A stretch of DNA of 64,000 nucleotides from Halodesulfovibrio sp. (GCF_015482765.1 NZ_JADMLB010000059.1:83475-147474), one strand, 5' to 3'. Shown: positions 55,683 to 64,000, counted from the first letter of the stretch. Notes: generated from the sequence alone by a model not told the origin. Numbers and translations are program-made.

Positions 55683-56147
55683 ATGAATGAGCCTTTGGGT
55701 ATCTTTCAAAGCTATCTTAAACGAAAAGGGCTTAAAGTTACTACGCAGCGGGAGTTTATCCTGCACGTATTTATTCGGCTTACTACACCTGTAACAGTTG
55801 ATGCGTTATATCGTGAAGTTGTTAAGCTAGACCCTACAATTAGCATTTCAACCTTGTATAGAACCATTAAACTTATAGCCGGGTGTGGGCTTGCAAGCAG
55901 TGAACAGACAGAGGAAGGTGCTATTCATTACAAGCCGGTTGGTGAGTTACGGTTTGTGATGGTATGTGAGTGTTGCGGGACTGAGACTCCTTTTGCAAAT
56001 CCTTATTTGGACTGTATTCATAACGAAGCGTCTAGGCAAAAAGGGTTTGAACTAAGGAGATGTCATACCGTTATTTATGGTATCTGTAGGTCCTGTAGAA
56101 AGCGAGAAGTCGCATTAGAAAATACTTCACTTCCGGTTACAGCTTAG
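55683..56147 (+). CDS. Fur-family regulator lacking the sensing-site histidines
   Basis: 154 residues. The N-terminal winged helix is normal (LKVTTQREFILHVF, ISISTLYRTIKLI). Both structural zinc cysteine pairs remain (C95-x2-C98, C135-x2-C138). But the HHHHDH-type segment that binds the sensing metal in Fur, Zur and PerR is replaced (KPVGELRFVM before VCECC), the hinge histidine pair is TTPV, and the C-terminal ligand His is Ile. It may bind DNA without metal control or sense something else. AGGTGATTAGGAACA precedes the ATG. It has its own terminator and lies upstream of the TonB operon. Confidence 0.85.
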   Translation: MNEPLGIFQSYLKRKGLKVTTQREFILHVFIRLTTPVTVDALYREVVKLDPTISISTLYRTIKLIAGCGLASSEQTEEGAIHYKPVGELRFVMVCECCGTETPFANPYLDCIHNEASRQKGFELRRCHTVIYGICRSCRKREVALENTSLPVTA

Positions 56148-56188
56148 CCCTGTTTTATTGTATTATTTAAGATTTTTACCAGTCCATT

Positions 56189-56213
56189 TTCTGCATTGTT
56201 TTGCAGAATTTTT
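56189..56213 (+). terminator. Terminator after the Fur-like gene
   Basis: TTCTGCA (56189-56195), six-base loop, TGCAGAA (56202-56208), five T. This separates the Fur-like gene from the DUF3450-TonB operon. Confidence 0.65.
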
Positions 56214-56296
56214 GAAAGTCCGTCTGGCTGATGCATTTCGTATCAGCATAACAGTTAGTTGTGGCTCGAATACTCGAGTCATGGAGACGGACACCA

Positions 56297-57124
56297 ATGT
56301 ATCGTACGTATCGTATTCCCCTTCTTATTCTTGCTGCTCAGTTGGTTTTTACAACCCCTGTTAATGCAAGTTCTACGCAAGCTCAGTCTCTTGCTGCGGG
56401 TACTATTGCGGTTGAGCAAAAAGCCCAGAAAAAAATTAGCGCATGGCAACAGGAAAAACATGGTGTTATTGCGCAGATTAATAATAAGCAGGTAGAGCTG
56501 GAATGGCTTACCCATCAGAAAAATAAATATTCCCGCTACATTGATACTCTGGAAAGTAATATTTCAGAGATGAAACGTCAGAAGCAAGAACTCGAAAATA
56601 TTGCTAATGCGGTAACTCCCCTTCTTGAGCATACTGTTAAGAAACTTGAAGCATTTATTGCGCAAGATCAGCCTTTTCTTTCGGCAGAACGTGAAGAGCG
56701 TATTCAGAACATTAGAAAAGCTCTTGCCGATCCTCATTTAGAACAAGCTGAGCAACTGCGCCGAGTTCTTGAAACTCTTGAAGTGGAAACCGGTTATGGT
56801 TCAGGCATTGAAGTCGATAATGAGGATGTCGTTCTCGATGGACAAGCGTTGCGGGCTGAAACAGTCAGGGCTGGGCGCCTTGGGTACTACTGCATCTCTC
56901 CAGATAAAAAACAGGTAGGGATTTGGTCTCCGAAACATAAGGAATTTGTTGCTATCAGTGATGCTGATAAGCAGGCAGTTCTTTCGTTGCAAACAATTGC
57001 TCGAAGAAAGCAGATTGTTGAGGTAACGCCTCTTCCTTTGGCTGTTGAAGTAGTCGAGGTTGATGCTTCAGAAGCACCGACTAAGATATTAGCCAGCCGT
57101 TCCACAGTTTCGGAGAAAGAATAA
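56297..57124 (+). CDS. DUF3450 periplasmic coiled-coil protein of TonB operon
   Basis: 275 residues. Signal peptide 1-23 (cut near VNASS), then a long coiled coil (about 35-115) and a C-terminal domain with GRLGYYCISPDKKQVGIWSPK. This is DUF3450, which is regularly encoded first in TtpC-type TonB operons. Its role is unknown; it probably spans the periplasm beside TtpC. GGAG lies ten bases before the ATG; a GTG 12 codons upstream is possible. ttpC starts directly after its stop. Confidence 0.85.
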   Translation: MYRTYRIPLLILAAQLVFTTPVNASSTQAQSLAAGTIAVEQKAQKKISAWQQEKHGVIAQINNKQVELEWLTHQKNKYSRYIDTLESNISEMKRQKQELENIANAVTPLLEHTVKKLEAFIAQDQPFLSAEREERIQNIRKALADPHLEQAEQLRRVLETLEVETGYGSGIEVDNEDVVLDGQALRAETVRAGRLGYYCISPDKKQVGIWSPKHKEFVAISDADKQAVLSLQTIARRKQIVEVTPLPLAVEVVEVDASEAPTKILASRSTVSEKE

Positions 57125-58534
57125 ATGCGTATTTCATTTTTAGCTATCGCTACTACCTTGTTTTTTATTTGTTCCAGTACTGTTTCGTATGCAGAATCTG
57201 CTCAAAGTATTACTCCTCAGCAATGGCAGCAAACTCTTAAGACATTAAAAAAATTAAACAGTACCCACAAGAAAGATGTCAAAGAAGCTTTAGAGCTTTC
57301 GACACAGAACAGAGTTCAATTGACGAGTAAACTTGCTCAGTTGAAAAAATCAGTAACGAGCACTGATAAACAGGTGGATGAGCTGACAAGTCGTTACCAG
57401 CAGTTACTGAAAGAAGAGGCAAAGCTCACTAAAGAGCTAAAGAGCCGTCGTGAAGAGATCAAGACATTTGAAGGTACCGTTCGTACTGCTGCTAAGTTAT
57501 TACAAGACCGCTCTCGAACCAGTTTTTATACACAGCAGAACCCTGATCGTCTTAATGCCTTTTCAACGTTGCTTGCTCCGGATCGCATGCCAGGATTGAC
57601 GGATTTAACAACGTTAATTGAAATGTACTTTGAGGAACTGCAGGCAACCGCCGATGTCTCCCGCTACAAAAGTACAATTATTGGAAGTGACGGGCAGCCT
57701 GTTGAAGCAGAAATACTACGCACAGGTACAGCTTCTGCCATGTTTAAGACGTTAGAAGGCGAGACTGGTTTTTTAGAGCTGACGGGTAATGGTGCTGTCC
57801 CTCAGAGTGTTACAGGTATTTCTTCTGAACTCCACGGAACTATTGCTGCCGCATTTGCTGGTGAGCAGTTTCTTCCATTAGATTTTAGCCATGGCGCAGC
57901 GTTTATACGTTTTATTGCTGAGGAAGATACTTGGAAGAAAATTGCAGCAGGTGGTGCCTTGGTATGGCCTATTCTGGGCATCGGTGCCATCGCCTTACTT
58001 CTCGCATTTGAACGTTTTATTACCTTAAGTCGATTACGTCGTTCTTCCCCTAAGGAACTTCAGACAATTTTAGGGCATGCCGAGCAAGGAGATTGGGAAG
58101 AATGCCGTTCTCTGCTTGCTGAACGAAGCACTCCTACCTCCCGTGTATTACGTTCTACGCTCAATAAAGCACAAGGCAGTGCTGCTGCTCTTGAAAAAAG
58201 TATGGAAGAAGCATTGATGATTGAACTTGCTCGAATGGAACGCTTCCTACCAACTATGCAAACATTGGCGGCCGTAGCTCCCCTTCTCGGTCTGCTTGGT
58301 ACTGTTACAGGTATGATCAATACGTTTCAGGTCATCACTCTGTTCGGTACCGGAGATCCTCACATGCTTTCCGGTGGTATCTCAGAAGCCCTCGTTACCA
58401 CTCAATTGGGACTTGCAGTGGCGATTCCAATTATGATGCTGCATCACCTGCTCAATAGTCGTGTTGATCGTCTTGCAAACGACATGGAAGAGAAGGGAAC
58501 TGCTTTGATCGCTACTATTCTCAATAGGAGATAG
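57125..58534 (+). CDS. TtpC-type ExbB/TolQ-like protein with periplasmic coiled coil
   Basis: 469 residues. Signal peptide (1-22, cut after SYA); coiled coil in the periplasm (about 35-130); a soluble middle domain; then a membrane helix (about 273-297) and the MotA/TolQ/ExbB channel with LAAVAPLLGLLGTVTGMINTF and LGLAVAIPIMML. TtpC proteins are extra ExbB-like subunits needed by TonB2 of Vibrio. The ATG follows the TAA of the DUF3450 gene. Confidence 0.88.
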   Translation: MRISFLAIATTLFFICSSTVSYAESAQSITPQQWQQTLKTLKKLNSTHKKDVKEALELSTQNRVQLTSKLAQLKKSVTSTDKQVDELTSRYQQLLKEEAKLTKELKSRREEIKTFEGTVRTAAKLLQDRSRTSFYTQQNPDRLNAFSTLLAPDRMPGLTDLTTLIEMYFEELQATADVSRYKSTIIGSDGQPVEAEILRTGTASAMFKTLEGETGFLELTGNGAVPQSVTGISSELHGTIAAAFAGEQFLPLDFSHGAAFIRFIAEEDTWKKIAAGGALVWPILGIGAIALLLAFERFITLSRLRRSSPKELQTILGHAEQGDWEECRSLLAERSTPTSRVLRSTLNKAQGSAAALEKSMEEALMIELARMERFLPTMQTLAAVAPLLGLLGTVTGMINTFQVITLFGTGDPHMLSGGISEALVTTQLGLAVAIPIMMLHHLLNSRVDRLANDMEEKGTALIATILNRR

Positions 58535-58536
58535 GA

Positions 58537-59172
58537 ATGAATATCTTATCTCAATTATTAGAACAATACCATGCGGGTGGCTTGGTACTAATCCCTATTA
58601 TTGTGACCGGACTAGTAATGTGGTGGCTGATTCTTAATAAATTGTGCCAACTAGTACAGTTTACAAAACATGAGCGTCCCGTTGACCAACTGCAGAAAAA
58701 TCCGCCACCGGAATGGCATTGGCAGCATTCTCTTAGGCAGGATTTTGAAAAATTGCGTTGTAGAGATGATGAGGTAAATCATGCTTTGATGGCGACTTTG
58801 GGGAACACATGTTGCCAAACAATGGCTAAAGGAGTTTCCACTATTGCCCTACTTGCCGCGGCTGCTCCGTTACTTGGTTTATTGGGAACTGTGACCGGTA
58901 TGATTAGTACTTTTACGATTATTGCTGAATTTGGCACAGGAAACGCCAGAGGCTTAGCTGAAGGGATTTCTCAGGCACTGATTACGACGCAGGGAGGTTT
59001 GCTTGTAGCAATCCCCGGCTATATCGCTGTTAACATGCTTCAGCGTCGTATTAGCGGGTTAAAGCAGCGCATTGATTTATTTTTAACGTATCTCGATGAA
59101 CAACCTTTTCCTGTACCGTTAGAGTCAGACACATCATCAGAAATATCTTTTCGGAGTAGTTCCAATGGCTAA
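58537..59172 (+). CDS. exbB: ExbB-type proton channel subunit
   Basis: 211 residues, three membrane helices. The channel motif AAAAPLLGLLGTVTGMISTF and the GLLVAIPGYIAVNML helix are clear. Works with ExbD to use the proton gradient. It starts two bases after the ttpC stop and overlaps exbD by eight bases. Confidence 0.92.
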   Translation: MNILSQLLEQYHAGGLVLIPIIVTGLVMWWLILNKLCQLVQFTKHERPVDQLQKNPPPEWHWQHSLRQDFEKLRCRDDEVNHALMATLGNTCCQTMAKGVSTIALLAAAAPLLGLLGTVTGMISTFTIIAEFGTGNARGLAEGISQALITTQGGLLVAIPGYIAVNMLQRRISGLKQRIDLFLTYLDEQPFPVPLESDTSSEISFRSSSNG

Positions 59173-59575
59173 TTTTCGAGGGCAAAGACGTCGAAAGCAA
59201 CAAAGCGAGCTTAATATGACACCACTTATCGATATGGTGTTTATTCTGCTTATCTTCTTCATCGTAACTACTTCTTTCGTTAAAGAAGCAGGTGTAGAAA
59301 TTAATCGTCCTGTTGCCAACACCGCAGTTGTTAATGAAAGCACTAGCCTCATTATTGGCATTACAGAAAGCAATGAAATATGGATTGAAGGAAAAATCTA
59401 TGATGTCCGTTCGGTTCGTGGCTATATGAACCGCTTTTTGGCGGAAACTCCAGAAGGGGCTGTGGTTATAACAGCAGACAAGGAGTGTCGCAGCGGGCTA
59501 TTGATTAAGGTTTTGGATTCATGTCGTGAAGCCGGTGCCACTAATTTAAGCGTCGCAGCCAGGACTCCATCATGA
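59165..59575 (+). CDS. exbD: ExbD-type proton channel subunit
   Basis: 136 residues: short cytoplasmic lead, LNMTPLIDMVFILLIFFIVTTSF helix with the essential Asp (near residue 25), periplasmic peptidoglycan-facing domain. Overlaps tonB by four bases. Confidence 0.93.
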   Translation: MANFRGQRRRKQQSELNMTPLIDMVFILLIFFIVTTSFVKEAGVEINRPVANTAVVNESTSLIIGITESNEIWIEGKIYDVRSVRGYMNRFLAETPEGAVVITADKECRSGLLIKVLDSCREAGATNLSVAARTPS

Positions 59576-60222
59576 TGACAGCTCCTTATCGTTTAACACA
59601 AAGCTTTTTCTCACTAGTGCTGGCATCAGGACTTGCGATATTGCTTTTGTTGGCACCTGTTTTTTTGAAACAGGAAGTAGATCCTTCTAATGTTACGCGC
59701 TTTTCTCAACCAGTATCTCTTAAAAAATTGACTCAAAACACTCCTGAAGAGGAGGAACCGAAGCCGGAACAAGAAGAGCCGAAACCAGAACCTCTTACAG
59801 CCGAGCCGTTGGCATTATCGCCGGTTGCAGCTCCTCCTGTTTCACCATTTCAACCTGAGCTTTTGAATGTGGATCTTGCTATAAATCTTGCACAAGCTGT
59901 GGCTGTAGCGATCCCTCGTCAGAGTGGTGTGTTGTCTTTAGGAGCAGTTGATGAAGCGCCTGTTCCTATTTTTACACCGCCTCCTATGTATCCAAATCGT
60001 GCTCGCAGAAGGCGTTTGGAAGGCAAGGTAATAATAAAAATGATTGTGACATCACAGGGGGCAGTTCAAAAGCCTACTGTGGAAAGTGGAGAGAATTTAA
60101 AAATGTTTAGCGAATCAGCGTTAAAGGCTGTGAAAAAGTGGCGCTTTAAGCCCGCACAATTACATGGAAAGCCTGTAGCCGTGTTGGTTACACTTCCATT
60201 GGAGTTTTCATGCACAAATTAA
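59572..60222 (+). CDS. tonB: TonB energy transducer
   Basis: 216 residues: N-terminal membrane helix (about 10-30), Glu/Pro/Lys-rich spacer (about 60-80), C-terminal TonB fold (130-216) with YPNRARRRRLEGKVIIKMIV and WRFKPAQ. It touches TonB boxes of outer-membrane receptors. No receptor gene is in the window. TonB2 type by context. Confidence 0.92.
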   Translation: MMTAPYRLTQSFFSLVLASGLAILLLLAPVFLKQEVDPSNVTRFSQPVSLKKLTQNTPEEEEPKPEQEEPKPEPLTAEPLALSPVAAPPVSPFQPELLNVDLAINLAQAVAVAIPRQSGVLSLGAVDEAPVPIFTPPPMYPNRARRRRLEGKVIIKMIVTSQGAVQKPTVESGENLKMFSESALKAVKKWRFKPAQLHGKPVAVLVTLPLEFSCTN

Positions 60223-61415
60223 TGTTACCGGTATGCTTTATATTGAGTATGGTGTTTATCCTCCCTGCTTCAAGTGCGTATGCAGGAAGAAATAATTCGA
60301 TCAAAATTAATGCAGCGCTAAAAGCATTACAGCAAGACAAACCTGAAGAATCAGTGGCTTTACTTCAGCATATTTTGGAGCAAACCGAACCAGATGTCTC
60401 AGCTTTGATTATAGCTGGGAATGCTTATATGCAGCTTGGTAAAAATAAGAAGGCACTTGCTCTTTATCAAAAGGGAGTCAGTATCTATCCCAATGATTTG
60501 GGATTGCTTCAGAATAAAGCGATTGCTTTGTATTATCTGCAGCAATTTTTGCCAGCAGGTGATGCGTTTATTCAACTAGCTGAAATGCAGAAGGCTAAGG
60601 GCGGCGCAGCTCAGGCTAATGAAGCGCCTGCTTGGTTCAAAAGTCAATATCAGGCCGCAGTTTGTTACTATAAATCAGAGCATTATAATAAAGCTCTTTC
60701 AACAATGCTTCCTCTAACCTCGGAGGTGAATAAGCAAAGCTTTGATGCAAAAAAACTGTTGGCTCATATTTATGTTGCGCTTGAGCAGTGGAAAAATGCA
60801 TCTGCTCAGCTTGACATTTTGGTTAATGAAAAACCAGAGGATAGGTCGTTATGGCTTTTGTTAGCTAATATCAATCTAAGAATGAATCGAATTGCGAGCG
60901 CCTCTTCTGCTCTACAAGTTGCTCACAGTATGAAGGCTCCTACTCGTTCTGAGTGTGTGCGGCTTGCAAAGATGTATATGCGTGCAGATGCTCCGCTGCT
61001 GGCAAGTAAAATATTAACAGAAAGTCCTGAAAAACTAACTGCTTCGCAATTAGATTTGTTGGCAATTGCTTACGAGCGGGCAGGATTTATTAATAAGGCT
61101 GTCGAAACTCTCCAAACCGCCTTGGCGCAGGAAGATACTACAAAGCGTCATTTAGAGTATGGCAAGCTTCTTTATCGTAACCAGTTATATGACAAGGCTG
61201 TGGAGCCGTTGAATGTAGTTTGTTCTAAAACTAAGAAAAAAGGGTTACCACTTTATTTGCTTGGACAGTGCTTTTTAAAAATGAATGAATATAAAAAAGC
61301 TTCCACCCTTTTTGCTCAGGCTAAAAAATATCGAAGTGTACGTTCTAATGCTAAAAATGCGCTCTCTTTGATACAGCATATTGAGCGAATGCAGCAGGAT
61401 AGCGTGACAGGGTAG
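60210..61415 (+). CDS. TPR protein of TonB operon
   Basis: 401 residues with a signal peptide (1-25, cut near AYA). At least eight tetratricopeptide helix pairs follow (for example DVSALIIAGNAYMQLGKNKKALALYQ). TPR proteins commonly end TtpC-TonB2 operons and probably scaffold the complex in the periplasm. Starts within tonB (13-base overlap). Confidence 0.85.
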   Translation: MHKLMLPVCFILSMVFILPASSAYAGRNNSIKINAALKALQQDKPEESVALLQHILEQTEPDVSALIIAGNAYMQLGKNKKALALYQKGVSIYPNDLGLLQNKAIALYYLQQFLPAGDAFIQLAEMQKAKGGAAQANEAPAWFKSQYQAAVCYYKSEHYNKALSTMLPLTSEVNKQSFDAKKLLAHIYVALEQWKNASAQLDILVNEKPEDRSLWLLLANINLRMNRIASASSALQVAHSMKAPTRSECVRLAKMYMRADAPLLASKILTESPEKLTASQLDLLAIAYERAGFINKAVETLQTALAQEDTTKRHLEYGKLLYRNQLYDKAVEPLNVVCSKTKKKGLPLYLLGQCFLKMNEYKKASTLFAQAKKYRSVRSNAKNALSLIQHIERMQQDSVTG

Positions 61416-61452
61416 CTCGCAAGTATATACAAGAGAAACAGGGAAGGTTGTT

Positions 61453-62409
61453 ATGGCAGCGTTACACGAAGTAGATGCAGTAGAAATATTAAGTCTTCAA
61501 GATAACTATATTGATGTGCTGACAATGGATAGTTCGGACGTTGTGCAGCGCCCTGCCCTCTTATCTAAAACAAGTGACCATGCGGGGGACTTGCTTAATA
61601 GTCCACTGGCAGAACATGGCTATTCTGCTTTTATCACAGTTACATTTGGTGACGATAAAAAGAGTATGCTTTTTGATTTTGGTTGCTCCGAAAGAGGAGC
61701 TGCTTTTAATGCCGAATTACTTGCTGTTGATTTGACTCAAGTTGACGAGCTTGCATTGTCGCATGGCCATTTTGATCATTTTGGTGGAATGGAAGAACTT
61801 GTTCGCTTAACTGGAAAAAGAGATCTTGAGCTTGTTGCTCATCCAGCTGCTTTTAAAGAACGATTTGTAAAGACACCATCTGGACTTGCTTTAGCATTTC
61901 CTAAACTGAGACGAGATGAAGTACAGAAAATGGGGATTCGTATTCATGAAACCACTTCTCCTCATAAGATGCTGGATAACCATGCGTTGTTTTTAGGTGA
62001 GATCCCTCGAAAAACTTCTTTTGAGAAAGGTATGCCTAATGCCTTTTATTTGGAAAAAGGAGAACAGCATCATGATGTAATTGAAGATGATTCCTCAATG
62101 GTTTTTGTTCTTCGTGATAAAGGGTTGGTCGTTCTTTCTGGTTGCGCTCATGCCGGCATAATAAATACAGTGAAGCATGCCCAGAGTGTAACCGGAGTTT
62201 CAGATATTTATGCTATCATGGGCGGTTTTCATTTGTCTGGGCCGTTTTATGAACAGTTTATCGGTCAGACTGTTGAGGCGTTACAGGCTCTGTCTCCCAA
62301 ATATATTGTGCCTGCTCATTGTACCGGGAGAAAAGCTACGCAGGCTATAGAAAGCGCAATGACTGATGCCTTTATTTGTAACATGTCAGGAACTACTATG
62401 AAGTTTTAA
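61453..62409 (+). CDS. MBL-fold hydrolase, RFAP-synthase-like family (second copy)
   Basis: 318 residues. Metal site SHGHFDHFGG (H104, H106, D108, H109), LSGCAHAGIIN and MGGFHLSGP. About 40 residues longer at the N-terminus than the copy at 45.7 kb. AGGGAAGG precedes the ATG. It lies 37 bases after the TPR gene, so it may share the TonB transcript. Substrate unknown. Confidence 0.82.
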   Translation: MAALHEVDAVEILSLQDNYIDVLTMDSSDVVQRPALLSKTSDHAGDLLNSPLAEHGYSAFITVTFGDDKKSMLFDFGCSERGAAFNAELLAVDLTQVDELALSHGHFDHFGGMEELVRLTGKRDLELVAHPAAFKERFVKTPSGLALAFPKLRRDEVQKMGIRIHETTSPHKMLDNHALFLGEIPRKTSFEKGMPNAFYLEKGEQHHDVIEDDSSMVFVLRDKGLVVLSGCAHAGIINTVKHAQSVTGVSDIYAIMGGFHLSGPFYEQFIGQTVEALQALSPKYIVPAHCTGRKATQAIESAMTDAFICNMSGTTMKF

Positions 62410-62871
62410 CGTCTCACCAGTGTGATGAGTTTCAGAGTTCCTTAAGTGTAAAAAAAAAATCTGGAAATGGTAGTATGGTCGTTCGTTCTTTTTTACAACA
62501 CAAAAGGACTTTCAAATAACTGGTAAAAATATGTCTAGTTGATGAAAATGAAACTCACAATCATTTTTATCGAATTGAAAATTGCATAGGTCATTACTTT
62601 TGAGCATTTTCTGTTGTAATTACATTGTATGTTCCAAGAGTTATGCGAGAATTTTGGCCGCTAAAAGCAATAGAGAAAATGTGCACAAGGCACAAATTAA
62701 CCACAATACTAGTGTATGAAGAAACGTGTTTTTATGCATGATACTCCTTCTTCTTAGCAATGAGTCTCATAGAATTTGTAGGGAATTCTAATTGGTTACT
62801 GCTAGGTTTTGGCACGGAGTGCCTGAGTTGGCTATAAATACATGTGGTGTGGTTACAATGAGCTCAGTCAG
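62410..62871. other. Noncoding stretch between MBL and sulfatase genes
   Basis: About 460 bases with no supportable gene. It holds an 11-9-11 inverted repeat (62541-62571, listed separately) and a small GGCAC / GTGCC repeat (62811-62823). It ends in a terminator that has no gene before it. Confidence 0.4.
62541..62571. repeat. Near-perfect 11-bp inverted repeat, candidate operator
   Basis: GATGAAAATGA, nine-base spacer, TCATTTTTATC; ten of eleven pairs match. AT-rich arms recall Fur-type sites but the spacing does not fit a normal Fur box. Confidence 0.5.
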
Positions 62872-62894
62872 GGTGTGAAATTCACGCCCTTTTG
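62872..62894 (+). terminator. Orphan plus-strand terminator
   Basis: GGGTGTGA / TCACGCCC (one G-T pair), AAT loop, TTTT. It may end a long MBL transcript or a small RNA. Confidence 0.6.
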
Positions 62895-62921
62895 AGCTTG
62901 TTTAAAAAGCTTGTTAAAATA

Positions 62922-62970
62922 ATCGGGACGAAGAACGTATGCCTTTCACGTTATTTCGCCCCGATTGTTT
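62922..62970 (-). terminator. Terminator after the sulfatase gene
   Basis: On the minus strand AATCGGG and CCCGATT arms with inner CGAA/TTCG and ACGT/ACGT pairs, directly past the sulfatase stop. Confidence 0.65.
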
Positions 62971-62972
62971 TA

Positions 62973-64000
62973 TTATTTGTTGTTGATTCCTTTTCCTGTG
63001 GAGCCACCAGGTCCTGTTCCGTAGTCTCTATAAACTTCTTCACCGGCATTACCAATGGAGAAGCTGTCTGGGCGCTGGCTCGGAGGATAGTCTTTAAATG
63101 TTTTTAACTCTTCGAAAATAAGCTCATTAGCTTTGTAAAAGATAAAAGTATGGTTGATGAACCAATTCCAATATGTATTTGAATTGTAGTCGGCTCTTTC
63201 AAAAGGATCACGACGCAGGTTAAATATTTTGGGTAAACGGAGCCATACAAATGGTTCAGCCCAGAGTGCCAGAGTGTGTTTGCGTTGTTCACCGTATACG
63301 ACTTTCCATGCTGTCGTGTAGACCTTTTCGGACTGTTTCCCGATGTTCGCTGTGCCCACCCTTCCCATGCTGCCGGCACTCGTGTTGTAATCAGATTGTT
63401 CGTATCGAATGGCGACAATTTGTGCGTCTGAGTTATAATAAATAAAATGGGTTCGAGGGGATGTATCTACTTTTCCGGAAAAATAGTCAGATTGGTTAAA
63501 TCCATCTAGGTGAACTTTGAAGTTTTTCCCGTTAGCCTTGTACCCTGTTAATAACTTTTCTTTGATTTCTGGATCCCCTGCTGCTGCAAGTAAGGTCGGC
63601 ATCCAATCCAATGCAGAAACAAGCCCGTTAAGCACTTTGCCACCTTTCCAGTTGCCCTGCGGCCATCGAACGAATGCAGGAACGCGGTACGCTCCTTCCC
63701 AGTTTGTTTCTTTTTCGGAACGATAGAAAGAAATTGCAGCATCTGGCCAAGAGTTACCATGTGGGCCATTGTCTGTTCCATAATAGACAATAGTGTTGTC
63801 AGCGATTCCTTTTTCATCAAGGTAAGTAAGAAGTTTTCCAACATGCATGTCATGTTCCATCATGCCATCATTGTAAAAACCTTGACCGGAAATACCTATA
63901 TGGGAGTCTTTGACATATGTGTACAGATGCATTCTTGCGGCATTCCACCATACGAAGAAAGGTTTTTTAGCTGCAATAGCTTTGTCCATAAAGCCGATAG
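62973..64000 (-). CDS. Arylsulfatase, C-terminal part (5' end beyond window)
   Basis: About 342 C-terminal residues of an alkaline-phosphatase-fold sulfatase. Visible: KPFFVWWNAARMH, the metal site DNGPHGNSWPDA, an RVPAFVRWPQ motif and LVSALDWMPTLLAAAG. The FGly-forming Cys/Ser motif and signal peptide are outside the window. It hydrolyses sulfate esters, perhaps in the periplasm. The reading frame stays open to the right edge. Confidence 0.85.
   Translation of the reverse strand, partial: IGFMDKAIAAKKPFFVWWNAARMHLYTYVKDSHIGISGQGFYNDGMMEHDMHVGKLLTYLDEKGIADNTIVYYGTDNGPHGNSWPDAAISFYRSEKETNWEGAYRVPAFVRWPQGNWKGGKVLNGLVSALDWMPTLLAAAGDPEIKEKLLTGYKANGKNFKVHLDGFNQSDYFSGKVDTSPRTHFIYYNSDAQIVAIRYEQSDYNTSAGSMGRVGTANIGKQSEKVYTTAWKVVYGEQRKHTLALWAEPFVWLRLPKIFNLRRDPFERADYNSNTYWNWFINHTFIFYKANELIFEELKTFKDYPPSQRPDSFSIGNAGEEVYRDYGTGPGGSTGKGINNK

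Noticed and set aside
62803..62826. Sigma-54 promoter at TTGGCACGGAGTGCC
   Set aside because: GG and GC dinucleotides are eight bases apart rather than ten; the sequence is simply a small palindrome.

Overview
The window is chromosomal DNA of a moderately AT-rich Gram-negative bacterium, most likely a marine sulfate reducer of the Desulfovibrionaceae (Halodesulfovibrio-like). This rests on gene content: split CC- and A-adding tRNA nucleotidyltransferases, LL-diaminopimelate aminotransferase, a manganese family II pyrophosphatase, a birA-pyc-ppsA anaplerotic block, a kdsA-kdsC-lptCAB-rpoN-hpf-ptsN-rapZ-PTS cluster, and a full lipopolysaccharide export machine. I saw no rRNA, tRNA, CRISPR array, insertion sequence or prophage. 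The taxonomic call is inference.

Layout. 1-5.9 kb (minus): LapB-like TPR protein (cut by the window edge), LapA, a HIT hydrolase, then a 2.7-kb DHH-CBS-nucleotidyltransferase, XerD and a TauE/SafE exporter. 6.1-9.9 kb (plus): a chemoreceptor, then dapL-folK-TRASH protein; dapL has a leader with a promoter, a terminator hairpin and a 9-codon upstream ORF that copies its own start region. 9.9-10.6 kb is a noncoding stretch with three terminators. 10.6-14 kb (minus): msbA and two acyltransferases. 14-16.6 kb (plus): yedF and a pseudouridine synthase with a repeat-rich disordered arm. 16.6-21.8 kb: lolA, ftsK, efp, aroQ (minus), engB (plus). 22.2-31.8 kb: ppsA, pyc, birA (minus) and the CC-adding enzyme (plus). 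31.9-43.2 kb (minus): ppaC, a PTS IIC gene broken by one base in a homopolymer, IIB, IIA, rapZ, ptsN, hpf, rpoN, lptBAC, kdsC, kdsA, pyrG. 43.3-45.7 kb (plus): purQ, an unknown gene, surE. 45.7-50.1 kb: an MBL-fold enzyme, then a tungstate/molybdate transporter wtpABC. 50.1-52.7 kb: an exported Ntn hydrolase and a divergent queuosine pair (yhhQ/queF) around a structured DNA element. 52.7-55.4 kb: a CusRS-type two-component system with a candidate operator. 55.7-61.4 kb: a Fur-like regulator lacking its sensing ligands, then a complete TtpC-type TonB operon (DUF3450, TtpC, ExbB, ExbD, TonB, TPR). 61.4-64 kb: a second MBL enzyme, a noncoding stretch, and an arylsulfatase running off the end.

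How the genes work together. Kdo synthesis (KdsA, KdsC), CMP donor supply (PyrG makes CTP), lipid A acylation and flipping (acyltransferases, MsbA), LPS transport (LptABC), LapA/LapB and LolA are largely in this window, so it is rich in envelope assembly. BirA biotinylates pyruvate carboxylase, and PpsA makes PEP, giving a pyruvate-centred carbon node. The regulatory PTS proteins and RapZ sit beside sigma-54 and the hibernation factor. The two nucleotidyltransferases are predicted to build tRNA CCA ends together. The most notable signals are the dapL leader, the split CCA system, the non-AUG start candidates in folK and ftsK, the homopolymer frameshift in PTS IIC and the TtpC-TonB operon with a metal-blind Fur paralogue.
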